DNA of 64,000 nt from contig OY744607.1 of the NCBI GenBank assembly GCA_963556255.1, positions 2,070,937 through 2,134,936 of the forward strand, given 5' to 3'. A model generated the notes under the pieces. It searched no databases. It had not been told where the DNA came from and saw only the letters and a list, made by a program, of their open reading frames with translations. Each line of letters opens with the position of its first letter. Position 1 is the first letter of the stretch. The position numbers were made by a program, and so were the translations under genes. Shown here piece by piece: positions 11,801 to 23,395 of the stretch. Source of the stretch: Allolobophora icterica (lineage: Eukaryota; Annelida; Clitellata; Crassiclitellata; Lumbricidae).

Positions 11801-14800
11801 GAGAGGTCAGGGGTTCAAATCCCGGCCAGGGCAGAAATTTGGTTCAAGATTTCTGCTCCACCTGCACCCCATAGCCAACTCAGCTATAATGAGTACACTG
11901 ACCGTACGCTGTCGGTTGGAAGATGAGATGGCGAGGGAGAGGACCGGCCACCAGCCCTCATTTTCCAAAGCTAAGAAAATGAAGTCGCCAACACTTCATA
12001 CCCATGGCTGTCTCAGGGCTAGCTTCTTTCAAAAGCAGTGGTGAGTCACCACAACTGTTTGGCCCTATGCTGCAGTGTTTTTTGCGACATGACAGCGTTA
12101 TGTTGGTTTGTCACGCATTGACAACTTCGGTTTCATTAAAACCTGAAGGCAGTTCAACAGAGCAAATGGTCTGTTTGCAATCACATACAAGATCTCTGTG
12201 AACGTTTTAGCCGCAAAAGTGTCTGTCCTTTCCAGACACTGTCATTAAGTGTGTCCTACACCTTATATCCGACAGATTCGAACTGAAAAATACTCACTAG
12301 ATGGCGTTCTAGATCTCCGAAATTCTTGACCTGAATAAATAATTTAGCATGCAAACCAATGAATACAAAGAAATTTAGCATGCCACGTCATCATTTACCT
12401 TGAAGGGAAACCAACCAAAAAATCAAGTGAACCAAAACAAAAGATGTCTCAAGGTTCCTGTCCATTTGAGCCACCTAGCGAACTTAGCTAAGCATATACC
12501 ACCCGTACACTGTAGGTGGGAAGATGTGACGGCGAGGAAGAGGACTGGCCACCCACCCTCGTATGCCAAGGCTAAGAAAATGAAGTCATCACTTCATACC
12601 CATGGCTGTCTCTCAGGGTTAGCTTGAGGAACAGCTCTTCGTCGTCTTCTTCCGTTACAATATTATTAAGTGTACAGTTGTACACTAAAGCCTCCGTAAG
12701 ACGTACTTATTCATATTCACAAACTCTGATATAACAAAACTGGGAACATGAATCTTTAAATTAGTTTGTCCATAAACACCTCATTGTAACATGATCACAT
12801 TAAAAGGCAGTTCTTGATATGGATCCAAAAGACAGCTATAGTGATTCTCCGGTGTACCAGTACTTCAAGTGTACTAAGAACTCAGGTCTACTAAATTAAG
12901 GTCTACTACTAATTCAGGTGTACTAATAATTAATGTGTACTCATACTTCAGGTGTAATAATGCAGCAATACCAAAAACTTTGGTGTACTAGTACTTAAGG
13001 TGTACAAATACTTCAGGTGTTCGCATACTAGTACACACCCGAGTACTTGAGAGGATTGAAAGTAACTCACCATTTGCACTAAAGTCTGATCTTGCAGAGA
13101 AAGTCGACCTCGTGCTCTTTCCTAAGTCACCACCCGCCAACTTCGAATTGACCTGGCGCTTTCTAAACAGCAACAGATTCTTCAGTCCATTAACTAATCA
13201 ATTTGCAGGACTCATTGACTGAAGCAAGCACTGATTGATGCTTTATGAATTATGACAATGGCGCTATAGAAGTCATTAGAGTAAATTAATAGTAATTAAT
13301 TAGTAGATTAATGTTCTGAATATTCCCTAAGGCCATAATTGCTTAGTAATTGTAATTAAGACAATTTCTATAGCATCAACAGTAGGAAGCCACATCTAAC
13401 AATGCTTTATACACTGCTAACTATCAACACAAATGTTAAGAGTATGGCCTACTGAGGAGGTGCAGTACAATGTTCCAGGCACCATAAACTGTTGTCATTA
13501 CAGAATGGTGCTAAACAAAGGAGGTGACCTGTTGTACTCTTAAATGAATATTCGTTTACTGACAATAATCTGGTTGACACACCACAACCAGTAACAAGAT
13601 AATTGACACGTAACAGATAGAATCACAAATGGCAGCCTGTTAGGCGCCCATCCCAAGACAGTTGATGTCAAAATGTTGCTGTCGTTGGATCAGGAAAAGC
13701 AAAAAATGGCCTGTTGGCTATTTACCAGCTACTATGAGCGCTTCTCGCTTTGTCTGTGAATGCCTATTTCTCTTGATTTGACTGTTATTCGATATTCAAT
13801 TCAATTGCGAAAATAAATTTAATAAATACTTTTTCAGTTCGCTTTCCTTCAGTCGTCTTAATTTGTCGGCTTGAAAAGCAGTTGGATTGAACCTCGGCGT
13901 TCGACTACCTGAGCACAAAACACGCGTAACCATAGTTACAGTAACAGCAACGTAGTGAGCTACAAAAATTGCCACAACTTTAAAGAGAACTGTAAGGAAT
14001 TATATCATGCAAGATCAAGAAGATCACCACTGAGGAGTTTTTCTTGAAGTGGTGCTATACAAATATACGATTATGATTACCTATCAGGAATTATTTTGCA
14101 ATTAAGATGCCAATAAATAAATAAATAAATATTAAATTACGCCGATTGCCTCCTAGGAGGTTCTAAGATGTGGTGCTATATAAATTTGCGATTAGAAGTG
14201 AACTGAAAGCACTCCTGACCAAAATAAACTTCAGACGTTCATTTTACAAGGAAAATAATTTCAGAGTTCTGGAACATTTACCGGATGGCGAGGGAGACTT
14301 CATTCTGTAAGAACCACCCGATGTATTCGGTGACCTAAACCTGTCTTTAGATAATGAACGCTCCCTGGACTCCATCCTATTGCGCGAAGATAAGCAAGAC
14401 TCCCTCGATGATGAACGATCTCTTGTGGACAGCGAATGATTGGGAAATCGCGGTCGGCTCGATCGATTCTGAGAACGATCGCTTGATAATCCGCTTGAAT
14501 CACGGGACGAGTGGTATCGCAAACCACCGGATAGATTTCGAGCAGATGTTTGGCTTGAGTTTCGAGAGTTTGAGTTTACTGGGCGAGAATTCAACGACCC
14601 AGGATATGCTCTGGATCCTCGTCTAAAAATAAAACATTCTGCTATCACGAGTATCATTTGTTTTACTGTAGTCGAACGGTTTTTACATCTGACAATCATT
14701 AGTGCAACAAGATTATTACAATCGTTACTGCCACAAGATTATGACAATCACTGGCACAAGAATCTCACTACAGCAACAAGATTATGACAACCATGAGAGC

Positions 14801-17800
14801 AACAATATTATGATAATCACTCAGCAGTAAACTTCCAGATACCTTTTATACTGGGCTAATTCGTTTGTAAGACTTTTGACTCGGACTTGAAGGTTTCGTT
14901 CTCTTGCTTTCACTTCGTCAAGCTGTAGACAAATAATGAACAAAGCTTCTAGCATTTCCACAAATCGATACTAAAATTCTATTGTCTGATAATGAAGCAC
15001 ATTTGCTGTGGCATGCAGCCAGACAGTAATGTATTGGTCACAGTGGCTGATTGGTTAGAGTTCGACTAGTAGCACAGTGAGTACGGGTTCGATCCTCCTC
15101 CTCTGAGACGGTCACTGTGTGGGATCTTGAGCAAATAACTGCTCAGCGCCATAGATTGATGCTTGGTCATTAGATGTGCGGTGCTTAATAAACAGCCTCC
15201 TTCACTGAGACGATACTGTGTAGGGAACTTGAGCAAGTCCTTCACTCACAGTTGCTCTGTGCCATCGATTGACCTGACCCAGAACCCTATCTGATCTGAT
15301 CTGACCCAGAGCCCTATCTGACCTGAGCCTGAACCCTATCTGACCTGACCCAAAACTCTAGACATGAGAAGAAGAAAAGAAGCGCAGTCCTTAATTGAAA
15401 GTTGCGGAGGAGAGGCAGCCATGGGTATGAAGTGTTAGCAACTTCATTTTTCTTAGCCTCGGCACATGAGGGCAGATGGTCAGTCCTCTCCCTCGCCGTC
15501 TCATCTTCCCACCGACCATATACTCATTACAGCTGAGTTGGCCAGGAAGCAGGGATTTGAACTGTCAACCTCTTGATTGACAGTCCTGCACGCTAACCAC
15601 TAGACTATCGTGCAGCCCATAAATCCTTCTAAATACCTAACCTCTGACCTGACCTAGAACCCTAGATACAAACTGGCCTCTGAACCCTGACCTCGACGAG
15701 CACTTTTCTGTACTGGTCCTTCCTCTTGGCGATAATTCTCTGATCGTCCGCTAAGTCCTTCTCGAGCGCCTTGATGAAGTCCTTGAGGATCTGGATCTCC
15801 TGCGACGAGTCTCGCTTCATCGACGTCTCCGTCTCGCGTCTGTATTCGAGGAATTCGTTCTCCACCTCCTCCTTCTCCTTCAACAGTCGATCGTAGCTGG
15901 AAAAGGAAACGGCTTTTAAAGACAATCGGAGGAAAACTTTCGATCTTTAATCAATCAATCAATCAATCAATTTTGTTTATTCTCCAAAGCAAGTTGACAA
16001 AATCGCAACTTGTAACATAGTACAACTATTTATTATAAATAATAGTACATAAGTAGTTAGGAAATTAAACTTTAAGCGAACAATAACAGATATTTTTAAC
16101 GAAGTAGATAAGTCATTGCTTACTCTCTTTTAAAAGTTTCCAGCTCTTTTAAAACGTAATCTTTTTGCCTCTACAAAAACAGAAGAAATTAAGTATCACA
16201 CAGTACCAACACTGAGTACTTGAACAAAGCAAACTAGTACTAGTACCAAAACATTCCACATATTCATCATTATTATTTTGTTATTATTGTTATTATTATC
16301 ATCATCATTATTATTGTTATTATTATTATCATCGTTATTATTAGTAATCAAATATTTACATAGTGTTAACTTTGTGAACTCACGTCAAAAGTGCAAGCAG
16401 TTGTAAAGCAATAAGCCATATACCTGTAAACATTAACTGGAAACCAATGACCTGTAATTGCCTCTGATTCATATTTCCTCGTAATACCTGTTGCTTGAGC
16501 TTGGTGTTCTCTTCCTGTAGTCGACGTATTGTATCCTGAAGATCGACAGGATCAGCGTATCGTAAACGGAGCGGATATTTGATCGTACTGATAACAAAAA
16601 CAGACAGATCATTCGATGACATTTTACTTTTAAAAATAAACATTAATATTATTTTAAACGATACTCAAGGCAAACTGGGTAGAGAATTGTGCCTGTAATG
16701 CGGAGGGCACGAGTTCAATCCTCCACTCAGGCGGTCACTGTGTAGGGAGGGACCTTGAGCAAGTCCTTCACCCACAGTTGCTCAGCGCCATCGATGTTCT
16801 GTCAAATGTGCACTTCTGAACTTAGAAGGGAGGGCAATATCGAAAGCAATTGTATTGCATTGAATTGTAATTGTATTGTATATTGTAATGTATTGTACAC
16901 TGCATTGTATATTGTATTGCATTATACTATATTGCATTGTATTGCAATACATTGTACTGTATATTGTACTGTATTGTACATTGTATTGTATTGCATTGTA
17001 CATTGTATAAATTAAACTCAAACAAATACATGTATTATGATGAATTTCTGGTGAACTAAAATAAATTAAATAAATAAAATAAATAGCTTAATTAACAACT
17101 GAAATCAATTTCATAAAACCTGTTTGGGCCGATGGACCGTATCAGAAGAAGAAATCGTTTCTTGTTGCTGGCGTCGGTTGCCATGGCAGCAGATGATGCG
17201 GTCGTCTGACCTCCGGCTCGATTGTTGTGCAGCAACTTCAGGTCAGACAAGGTCAAGAGGTCGAGGGTCACGGCCTCACTGCTCTGTTAATTGATCATGG
17301 AAAACACTGGATTAATTTCATCATTTCAAACTGATTCAGCTAAATTCACAATTCACCCTTTATAGTGTAGTGGTTAGCATGCTGTACTGTCAGTCTGTCA
17401 ATCCAGAGGTCGGGGGTTCAAATCCCCGCCAGGGCAAAAATTTGGTTCAAGATTTATACTCCACCTGCGTCCCTAGCCAACTTGGCTACAATGAGCACAC
17501 TGACTGTACACTGTCCGTGGGAAGATTTGATGACGAGGGAGAGAACTGGCTACCCACCAGCAAGGCCCCTCATATGCTGAGGCTAAGAAAATGAAGTTGC
17601 TAACACTTCATACCCATGGCTGCCTCAGGGCTAGCTTAAGGGACTGCTCTCCTTCTTCTTACATCAGTTAGATAGTCACAGTTAGATAGTTACGCTCAAA
17701 CTGGAACTCGTCTGTCTCAGGCTGCTCGGCCACAATTGCTCCGTCTTTACAGACTGCTCTTCAAGATGTTCATTTGATTACGACTTGGCCTTGATTTTTG

Positions 17801-19028
17801 CGCCATTGGTTGAAGCCTTTTATATTAGATACAGGTCTACAGGCGCTACAGAAGTTACAGTAATAACAATAACAATAATAACAATCACGATAATAACAAC
17901 AATAATAGCCAGCAGTGCTAAAATTAGGCATAGCTTCAAATGCTCTACATAAATTTTCTGTTATATTACATTGTATACAGTTACATTAAAAACTTATCTC
18001 TACTGCAAAGTGGAGAATCGATTCTGAGTCTTGCGTTTAACAACCTGCGTCAAAGCCGACTTGAGCAGAAGCACAAAATCAGCAAAGTTTTCATAATGGC
18101 CAGTCTTCTCCGTCAGTTCCTCGACATCTGACAAACAATATTAAAAAATAAGTCATTAGTTAAAAACAAAGTTAGCAGTGCACGAGGAACTGTAACAGAA
18201 GCATTTCTATCCGTCTACCGATACACCAGAATTCAGAATGTCATTTTCAAGATCCCATTTGACTCAAACAATTTTACATTTAAAGCACCAATGTCTTCAG
18301 CCTTGGTTATGCTAGTGCAGGCATGGCGAACCTTTTTTTGCTCGCGTGCCAGAAAATACTCCTTAAAGAAAGTGAAAAATTTCGCGTGCCAGAAATTTTA
18401 TTGAACGAATGAACACGGAATGAAGTATTCAAAAAAGTGAAGGCAAATACTGAAAAGCCATTGCCTTTTTTAGACATGGCTACTTAATAATGCGATTTAT
18501 TTATATTTACTATAATTTTATGTGACAATGAGGCAGGAAAGAAACTGCTGAATGTAAGAAATAAAGATATATAAAACAGTTTGAAAAAACAAAAGTTCAG
18601 AGTTCAGCTGGCGTGCCAAGCAAAATCGGTTGGCGTGCCAATTTGGGCACGCGTGCCATAGGTTCGCCATCCCTGTGCTAGTGCTACATAAACTTGCCTT
18701 ACCAAACCTTCCTTTACTTACTTTACATATCTAAATACACCGCACTGAGCTTCATACGCTCATTGCTGCAATATAGCTTCCTTTGAATGCTGTAGAAATC
18801 TTAAGATTACGATTACTTCCCTGGTTACCCAGAACAGGAAGCGACACTTTCACCAAGTGAGTACGAAAATAACTGACCAGTCGCACTGAATGCTCCTTTC
18901 CACAGATTGCCCGTCACTCTCTCCTCCACACTGACCACAAGCTGACCGCTGGACAATCCGACGGTCACGATGTGAGCAGCACCTCGGAAGACGTACGGCT
19001 TCGACAGGCTCGACTCACTTGCTGCCAT
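8890..19028 (-). CDS. CCDC61: Coiled-coil protein CCDC61 (VFL3 homologue), 12 coding exons, 522 aa
   Basis: Exons in transcript order: 19028-18878, 18127-18045, 17283-17120, 16587-16488, 16170-16124, 15896-15692, 14922-14843, 14622-14282, 13908-13830, 13162-13071, 9934-9806, 8987-8890. All junctions are GT-AG and in frame; 1569 nt including the stop, close to human CCDC61 (about 512 aa). The N-terminal XRCC4/SAS6-like head (about residues 1-135) shows YVFRG, the VEELTEKTG segment and SEAVTLDLLTLSDL. A coiled coil spans about 145-275, ending VKSLTNELAQYKR. A Ser/Arg-rich disordered stretch covers about 277-390, then the conserved RFNPTAF motif, and the C terminus has the ISELDERLSRIQQF helix. 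Known role: a microtubule-binding centrosomal and basal-body protein needed for centriole and rootlet orientation (VFL3 in Chlamydomonas). The start is the only ATG before the head; 5' UTR exons are not resolved. Confidence 0.93.
9425..9600 (-). repeat. tRNA-Thr-like SINE
   Basis: Reads on the minus strand from GGTTGGTTGAGCGG (A box), through CTTGTAA and GGTTCGAGCC (B box), to the 3' body with the simple tail (TAA)n. It lies in CCDC61 intron 11. Confidence 0.7.
10015..10200 (+). repeat. Third tRNA-like SINE family
   Basis: Head GGTCTATTGGTAACACG followed by a B-box-like GTGGGTTCATCTCC, then a body containing CTGGGAAGTAAATGGCAAG. The same body occurs at 60864-60960 and 63154-63290. It lies in CCDC61 intron 10. 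Confidence 0.55.
10800..10990 (+). repeat. tRNA-Thr-like SINE
   Basis: Head TTAGCCAAATGAATAGAG with GGCTTGTAAGC loop and B box GAGTTCAAGCC, then the shared body (TTAAGCAAGTCCTTCGC) and end AGGGCAGTATCAAATATAG. Confidence 0.65.
11155..11242. repeat. 21-bp tandem repeat
   Basis: About four copies of ATAATACTAAATAATCATACT. A degenerate (GTAT)n tract follows at 11390-11480. CCDC61 intron 10. Confidence 0.85.
11755..12024 (+). repeat. tRNA-Asp SINE, reference copy
   Basis: Best copy of the family: A-box region TAGTGTAGAGGTTAGTGTG, loop CTGTCAA (GTC anticodon position, Asp-like), B box GGGGTTCAAATCCCGGCC, then a body of about 190 bp ending CATGGCTGTCTCAGGGCTAG. CCDC61 intron 10. Confidence 0.85.
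12455..12655 (+). repeat. tRNA-Asp SINE, 5' truncated
   Basis: Body and 3' end only (GGTGGGAAGATGTGACGGCG to CTTCTTCC); the tRNA head is missing. Confidence 0.7.
12840..13025. repeat. Degenerate ~20-bp tandem repeat
   Basis: Repeats around TACTAGTACTTCAGGTGTAC, strongly diverged. It runs up to the donor side of CCDC61 exon 10. Confidence 0.6.
15040..15280 (+). repeat. tRNA-Thr-like SINE with duplicated 3' body
   Basis: Head GGCTGATTGGTTAGAG, B box GGGTTCGATCC and body to GTGCTTAATAAAC at 15193. The body segment CTTGAGCAAGTCCTTCACTC then recurs at 15190-15280. CCDC61 intron 6. Confidence 0.6.
15281..15362. repeat. ~30-bp GACCTGACCCAGAACCCTA repeat
   Basis: Three imperfect copies; another short match follows the SINE at 15645-15700. 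Confidence 0.7.
15365..15620 (-). repeat. tRNA-Asp SINE
   Basis: Minus-strand copy with the head at the high end (TAGTCTAGTGGTTAGCGTG) and the (TTC)n tail at the low end. Confidence 0.8.
16660..16850 (+). repeat. tRNA-Thr-like SINE
   Basis: Head with B box GAGTTCAATCC, body TTGAGCAAGTCCTTCACCC, 3' end GGGCAATATCGAAAGC, followed by the (ATTGT)n tail listed next. Confidence 0.7.
16851..17012. repeat. (ATTGT)n tract, SINE tail
   Basis: Imperfect TATTG/CATTG pentamer tract. It starts exactly at the end of the SINE, so it is best read as its expanded tail. Confidence 0.8.
17357..17660 (+). repeat. tRNA-Asp SINE, near full length
   Basis: A box TAGTGTAGTGGTTAGCATG, a duplicated CTGTCAGTCTGTCAAT anticodon region, B box GGGGGTTCAAATCCCC, complete body and CTCCTTCTTCTT tail. 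CCDC61 intron 2. Confidence 0.85.
18318..18675. mobile_element. hAT-type non-autonomous element, 358 bp
   Basis: Terminal inverted repeats CAGGCATGGCGAACCT and CAGGGATGGCGAACCT (15 of 16) with a perfect 8-bp duplication TGCTAGTG (18310-18317, 18676-18683). Subterminal GCGTGCCA motifs repeat at both ends, a pattern expected of transposase binding sites. CCDC61 intron 1. Confidence 0.92.
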
Positions 19029-19968
19029 CGCTCGACATATAACTGAAAGTACAATTTTTATTCTTTAAACCGTTCTGGGGTTTTAATGACACCACCCACG
19101 GGTACAGCGCTCTATTAATACACAAGTCTGGGAAATTCTTACTAACAAATTTTACAGAACAGTCATGCTGAGGCCCAAAAAGAAAATTTACTCATACGTA
19201 CGTACCCAGATTTTCTACAGGAAACAAAAGTTATTATTTGATTAGATGAACGGTCATGAACCTGTGTTTAAAGCCGAGATGCTGGGAAGAAAGTGAAGAG
19301 ATCTCTTACCTCGCTAATGTCTGGTCAAAAGCACTGCTGACTATTCTGTTAAACGTGCCCGTTTGTCTGGTATTAGTTTTTAAAAAGCTACTTCCTAGCT
19401 CTAGATGAGAACATTCAGAACACATCTTAGACTAGATATTAATATTATTCCTGGCGAGAGAACATGTTAGTACACGCACAAGTTGATGCTTTCAGCTCAG
19501 TCCGCGATCTTTACATATGACATCGAATCTGTACGAATAAAGCTAAATATTCTAGATAATTATTCTGGGTCGATCGCTAATGCTCAAATGCTGCAAAAGT
19601 TATTCGTTAATTTAATAGATTAAATTTTTAGATAACAAACCAAATCTGTCTACACTCCGGCTCTAAACAACCCGCTCCGGATGCGACCATACATGCGCGC
19701 CATAGATGCGCGACAACTAATCTACGCTGACGCCATCTACAAGTCAGCGAGCATTGGCGTAAACTTGTAAAATATTGGGGGCATGGGGGCAAAGATGTTC
19801 CCTCACGTATTAACATCTTTGCATGTGGGTCTAAACAATCAGCGAGTCTCAGAGGCTTCCGGTGTTACATAATACGTATGAAAATCAGCACTATAGACGA
19901 GAGTAGGCCTATATGCGGGCATGCAGCGTGTACTCACCTCTAGAGACCGTATACTCACCTTACAAATA

Positions 19969-20001
<33 letters not shown>

Positions 20002-21086
20002 GTAAGGTGTATATATATATATATATGTAAGGTATATATATATATTCCAATTCTTCTTGGCCTAATTGACATCCGCCCTAACAGCTGCTCTCCCTCTTCT
20101 CTTGATCTGGACCTCCAGAAACTTGGCTCGGACCTCCTTTGACTATACCTTCTGGAATCCCTCTGACTTGACGTAGCGCTCGTTAATAAGCTGGTGCCCT
20201 GCGCTTGGCTTACGAGTGGCGCTTTATGAGTTTGGAATTTACGATTGCGATTACGTATTTCTTACATCATGGTATTTCGCATTTTGGAACACAATTTTGT
20301 GAAACGTGTGGGACCTAAATAAGTGTTATTGGCTTCATAACGAATACGATTTATAACTATTCTTTTCGTTATTTTACTACTTTTGGTATGGTAATTTCGC
20401 CTTCTATGTTTATTTTAGTTCGTTATATATATATCTAAGCTAAGGAAGCTAAGGAATCTATACACAGAATTATAGTCGGCCTATGTAAGTAATAAACTGT
20501 TTGTAATAACGGTAAAAGCACACTTGTAATAACGGTAAAAGCACAGTTTAGCAAACACTCATAGATTTTATCTTATGAAACAACTATGTGCAGTGCTTTT
20601 GTTCTATGGCACTGCACTCTGGGATTCCAAACCGGGTTAGATATGGAAAGGATCTGACTATATCTTCGTTTATTCACAAATTCTCACTGACAGAACGGTA
20701 TGAGGTACAATTCATTTGGGTACTAATTAATAGTAATTATATGCCAATTAACACGTTTTTTAAAACGGCATGCAAGTCAAAATGAATTACTTTCAGTAAC
20801 TCTTGTTCTTCATGTTCTCTGCCCTTGGGCAGGTTCAGACGTACATTGGCTCCTCCCCTCTCGATGCTGGGCTTCCTTCTTCAATTTACTGTATTCATCC
20901 ACAATCATCCAGTTCAGCAGCATCCATCAAGGTCTTCCTCTCATTCTCTTTTCCCCATTCTTTTATCTGTGATAGTTCTCAGTAGGGAATCAATCCACTT
21001 CCCGTGTCTCTCTCGTATATTAGCAATAAGAGGTTTTTCTCTTGCACCTTATGCAGCATATTTTTGTTTGTTTTATCTATCTATCT
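19029..21086. other. Upstream of CCDC61: no gene seen
   Basis: Should hold the CCDC61 promoter (minus strand, just above 19028), but no TATA box is obvious. A diverged fragment of the GTATACGCGGGTATACAGCG element family lies at about 19893-19965, an (AT)n tract interrupted by TGTAAGGT at 19966-20048, and a LINE/SINE 3' end (GTGGCGCTTTATGAG) at 20165-20260. The rest is AT-rich without convincing exons. Confidence 0.5.
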
Positions 21087-21090
21087 ATAA

Positions 21091-21378
21091 CAGGGGCGCC
21101 GCCAGGCTTTAAAAAATTGGATGCACACCCCTGCCGTCTCCTCCAATCCACACCCGTCCGCTGTCTGCCACTCGTAGTCAACAAGTCATGCACTGAAAAT
21201 GACTCAGAGTGACTCATAAAAGTACAGTATAACACATGCATTTATACATACTGTGTAGTAAACCAAAATTACACAGTGAAATTGTCAAAAATATTGATAG
21301 GATGCCTAATCTTTGTATGGATTTGATTTGGTGGGTGGACGCACGTGCGTCCAGTGCGTCACGCTGCCGGCGCCCCTG
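21091..21378. mobile_element. hAT-type non-autonomous element, 288 bp
   Basis: Ends CAGGGGCGCCGCCAG and CAGGGGCGCCGGCAG (14 of 15) with a perfect 8-bp duplication ATCTATAA (21083-21090, 21379-21386). It sits in the microsatellite tail of the minus-strand LINE fragment that follows. Confidence 0.93.
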
Positions 21379-21386
21379 ATCTATAA

Positions 21387-21913
21387 TGAACTTCTATAGC
21401 GCCCCTTCAAGAAATCTACTCAGTGGCGCTCCCGACCCAGGCCCGGTCAAAACGAAAGGTCTTAAGAAGGCCATAGAAAGTACCTGAGAGGTCTCTAGGG
21501 AGAGAGCGAAGGGAGAGAGGGAAGTCATTTCAAGCGGTAGGACCCACCACGAAGAATGCACTACACTGCGCCATAGCAGTACGCGCATAATGGACAGCAA
21601 AATCACCCCGGGAGGCCGAGCGTAAGGCACGGCGCCCCGCACAAGCGGAAGTTAAAGTAAAGAGCTTGCAGAGGTAGGCCGGGGCCCGCCCTAGGACACA
21701 ATGCCACGCCATGCTGGAGACCCTGTAATGAATGCGATGCTGGACAGGAAGCCAATGGAGAACATGTCGCATAAATTCAGAGACGTGGTCAAACCTGGAG
21801 ATACCACCAACCAAGCGTGCAGCCGACCGCAATTGTATTATCCAGGTCTCGAGGTGGCTACTATAGCTTCCTGGCCCTTCTTTGCCATATTTTACATATG
21901 CACAAGAAAACAA
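21387..21913 (-). pseudogene. CR1-like LINE, C-terminal reverse transcriptase fragment
   Basis: The minus strand encodes a LINE C terminus: AARLVGGISRFDHVSEFMRH, LHWLPVQHRIHYRVS and RAPAYL are standard in CR1/L2-type ORF2 ends. One frameshift near 21540 separates this from the following AFLRPF stretch. The 3' end is GGGGCGCTATAGAAG, the tail shared by several repeats here. 5' truncated and inactive. Confidence 0.8.
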
Positions 21914-22351
21914 TCTTATTCAGTCATGAATTTGTGTTGGTAGACTCCTTATTCAAAACTTTCTATCACCATGTCTGGCAGCATAATCACACATTTACAA
22001 AGGGTAAAAAAACTCAAATATCAGTTAGGTGATTATCAGATTTACAGATTGTAGCAGAAAAGTGTTTCCAGTGTTTAAGTCATCTCTCCAGTAACACCTT
22101 GGCTGCACTACCATGCATCCTCTAATATCATCTTTGTGGCATCTCTGCATACTAGTGGTTCATGACTTTGGATTTGCAGTTAGGGTTTCATTATTCTTTG
22201 TCTTCAGTTTCCCATTGCATTCCATCTTCTTTCAATTATTTGATTTTAACAGTTGCATTTTCTAATTTATGATAGGTTTGCAATAACATGGAAAAGCAGT
22301 AATAAAACCTATAAATAAGTCCAATATTTGGACTGTGGTCAAGATCTCAAG

Positions 22352-23395
22352 ATGCAAGCAAGTAGCCACAGCAAACCAAACACATACATATGTGATTTTT
22401 GTAACAAAACGTTTACATGGAAATATAGTCTTATAATCCATAAAAGAACCCACACTGGAGAAAAACCATGTAAGTGCAATTTATGTCACAAAGCATTTGC
22501 ACAGAAGATTACTCTGGAACGCCATAAAAGAACTCACACTGGAGAAAAACCCTACAAGTGCAATTTATGTCACAAAGAATTTGCACAGAATACTAATCTG
22601 GAACGCCATAGGAGAACCCACACTGGAGAAAAACTATACGTGTGTAATTTATGTCACAAAGAATTTGCACAGAAGACTTATCTGGAATGCCATATGAGAA
22701 CCCACTCTGGAGAAAAACCATATATGTGCAATTTATGCCACAAAGCATTTGCAGAGAAGACTTATCTGGAATGCCATAAAAGAACCCACACTGGAGAAAA
22801 ACCATACAAGTGCAATTTATGTGACAAAACATTTGTATGTAAGAAGAATCTGGAATGCCATAAAAGAACCCACACTGGAGAAAAACCATACATGTGCAAT
22901 TTATGCCCCAAAGCATTTGCACAGAAGACTGCTCTGGAACATCATAAAAGAACCCACACTCGAGAAAAGCCATACATGTGCAATTTATGTTACAAAGCAT
23001 TTGCAAAGAAGACTATTCTGGAATACCATCGAAGAACCCACACTGGAGAAAAACCATACAAGTGTAATTTATGTCACAAAGAATTTGCACAGAATGCTAC
23101 TCTGGGGCGCCATAGAAGAACCCACTCTGGAGCAAAACCATATATGTGCAATTTATGTCACAAAGCATTTGCACAGAAGACTTATCTGGAATGCCATAAA
23201 AGAACCCACACTGGAGAAAAGCCATACATGTGCAATTCATGTGACAAAGCATTTGCTTGGTATACTACTCTGGAACGCCATAGAAGAACCCACACTGGAG
23301 AAAAGCCATTTATATGCAATTCATGTCACAAAACATTTGCACAGAAGATTACTCTGGAACACCATACAAAAACCCACACTGGAAAAAAGCCATAA
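22352..23395 (+). CDS. C2H2 zinc-finger protein, 12 tandem fingers
   Basis: A single-exon ORF of 347 codons from the ATG at 22352, after an in-frame stop at 22316. Twelve 28-residue C2H2 fingers fill it from about residue 12, of the form C-X2-C-X12-H-X3-H joined by HTGEKP linkers, with slight linker variants (HTGEKL, HTREKP, HSGAKP, HTGKKP). Residues at helix positions -1, 2, 3 and 6 differ between fingers (for example Q-T-Y-C, C-K-N-C, W-T-T-R), as in sequence-specific DNA binders. No KRAB, SCAN, BTB or other effector domain is visible, so an upstream exon may be missing or the protein may be fingers only. The 84-bp units are very alike at the DNA level, which suggests recent tandem expansion. 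Targets unknown. It may be a functional gene or the open part of a decaying array. Confidence 0.75.
   Translation: MQASSHSKPNTYICDFCNKTFTWKYSLIIHKRTHTGEKPCKCNLCHKAFAQKITLERHKRTHTGEKPYKCNLCHKEFAQNTNLERHRRTHTGEKLYVCNLCHKEFAQKTYLECHMRTHSGEKPYMCNLCHKAFAEKTYLECHKRTHTGEKPYKCNLCDKTFVCKKNLECHKRTHTGEKPYMCNLCPKAFAQKTALEHHKRTHTREKPYMCNLCYKAFAKKTILEYHRRTHTGEKPYKCNLCHKEFAQNATLGRHRRTHSGAKPYMCNLCHKAFAQKTYLECHKRTHTGEKPYMCNSCDKAFAWYTTLERHRRTHTGEKPFICNSCHKTFAQKITLEHHTKTHTGKKP

Noticed and set aside
11757..11832. Possible genuine tRNA-Asp gene
   Set aside because: Head plus a conserved non-tRNA body recurs in many copies; the acceptor stem does not pair well, so these are SINEs.
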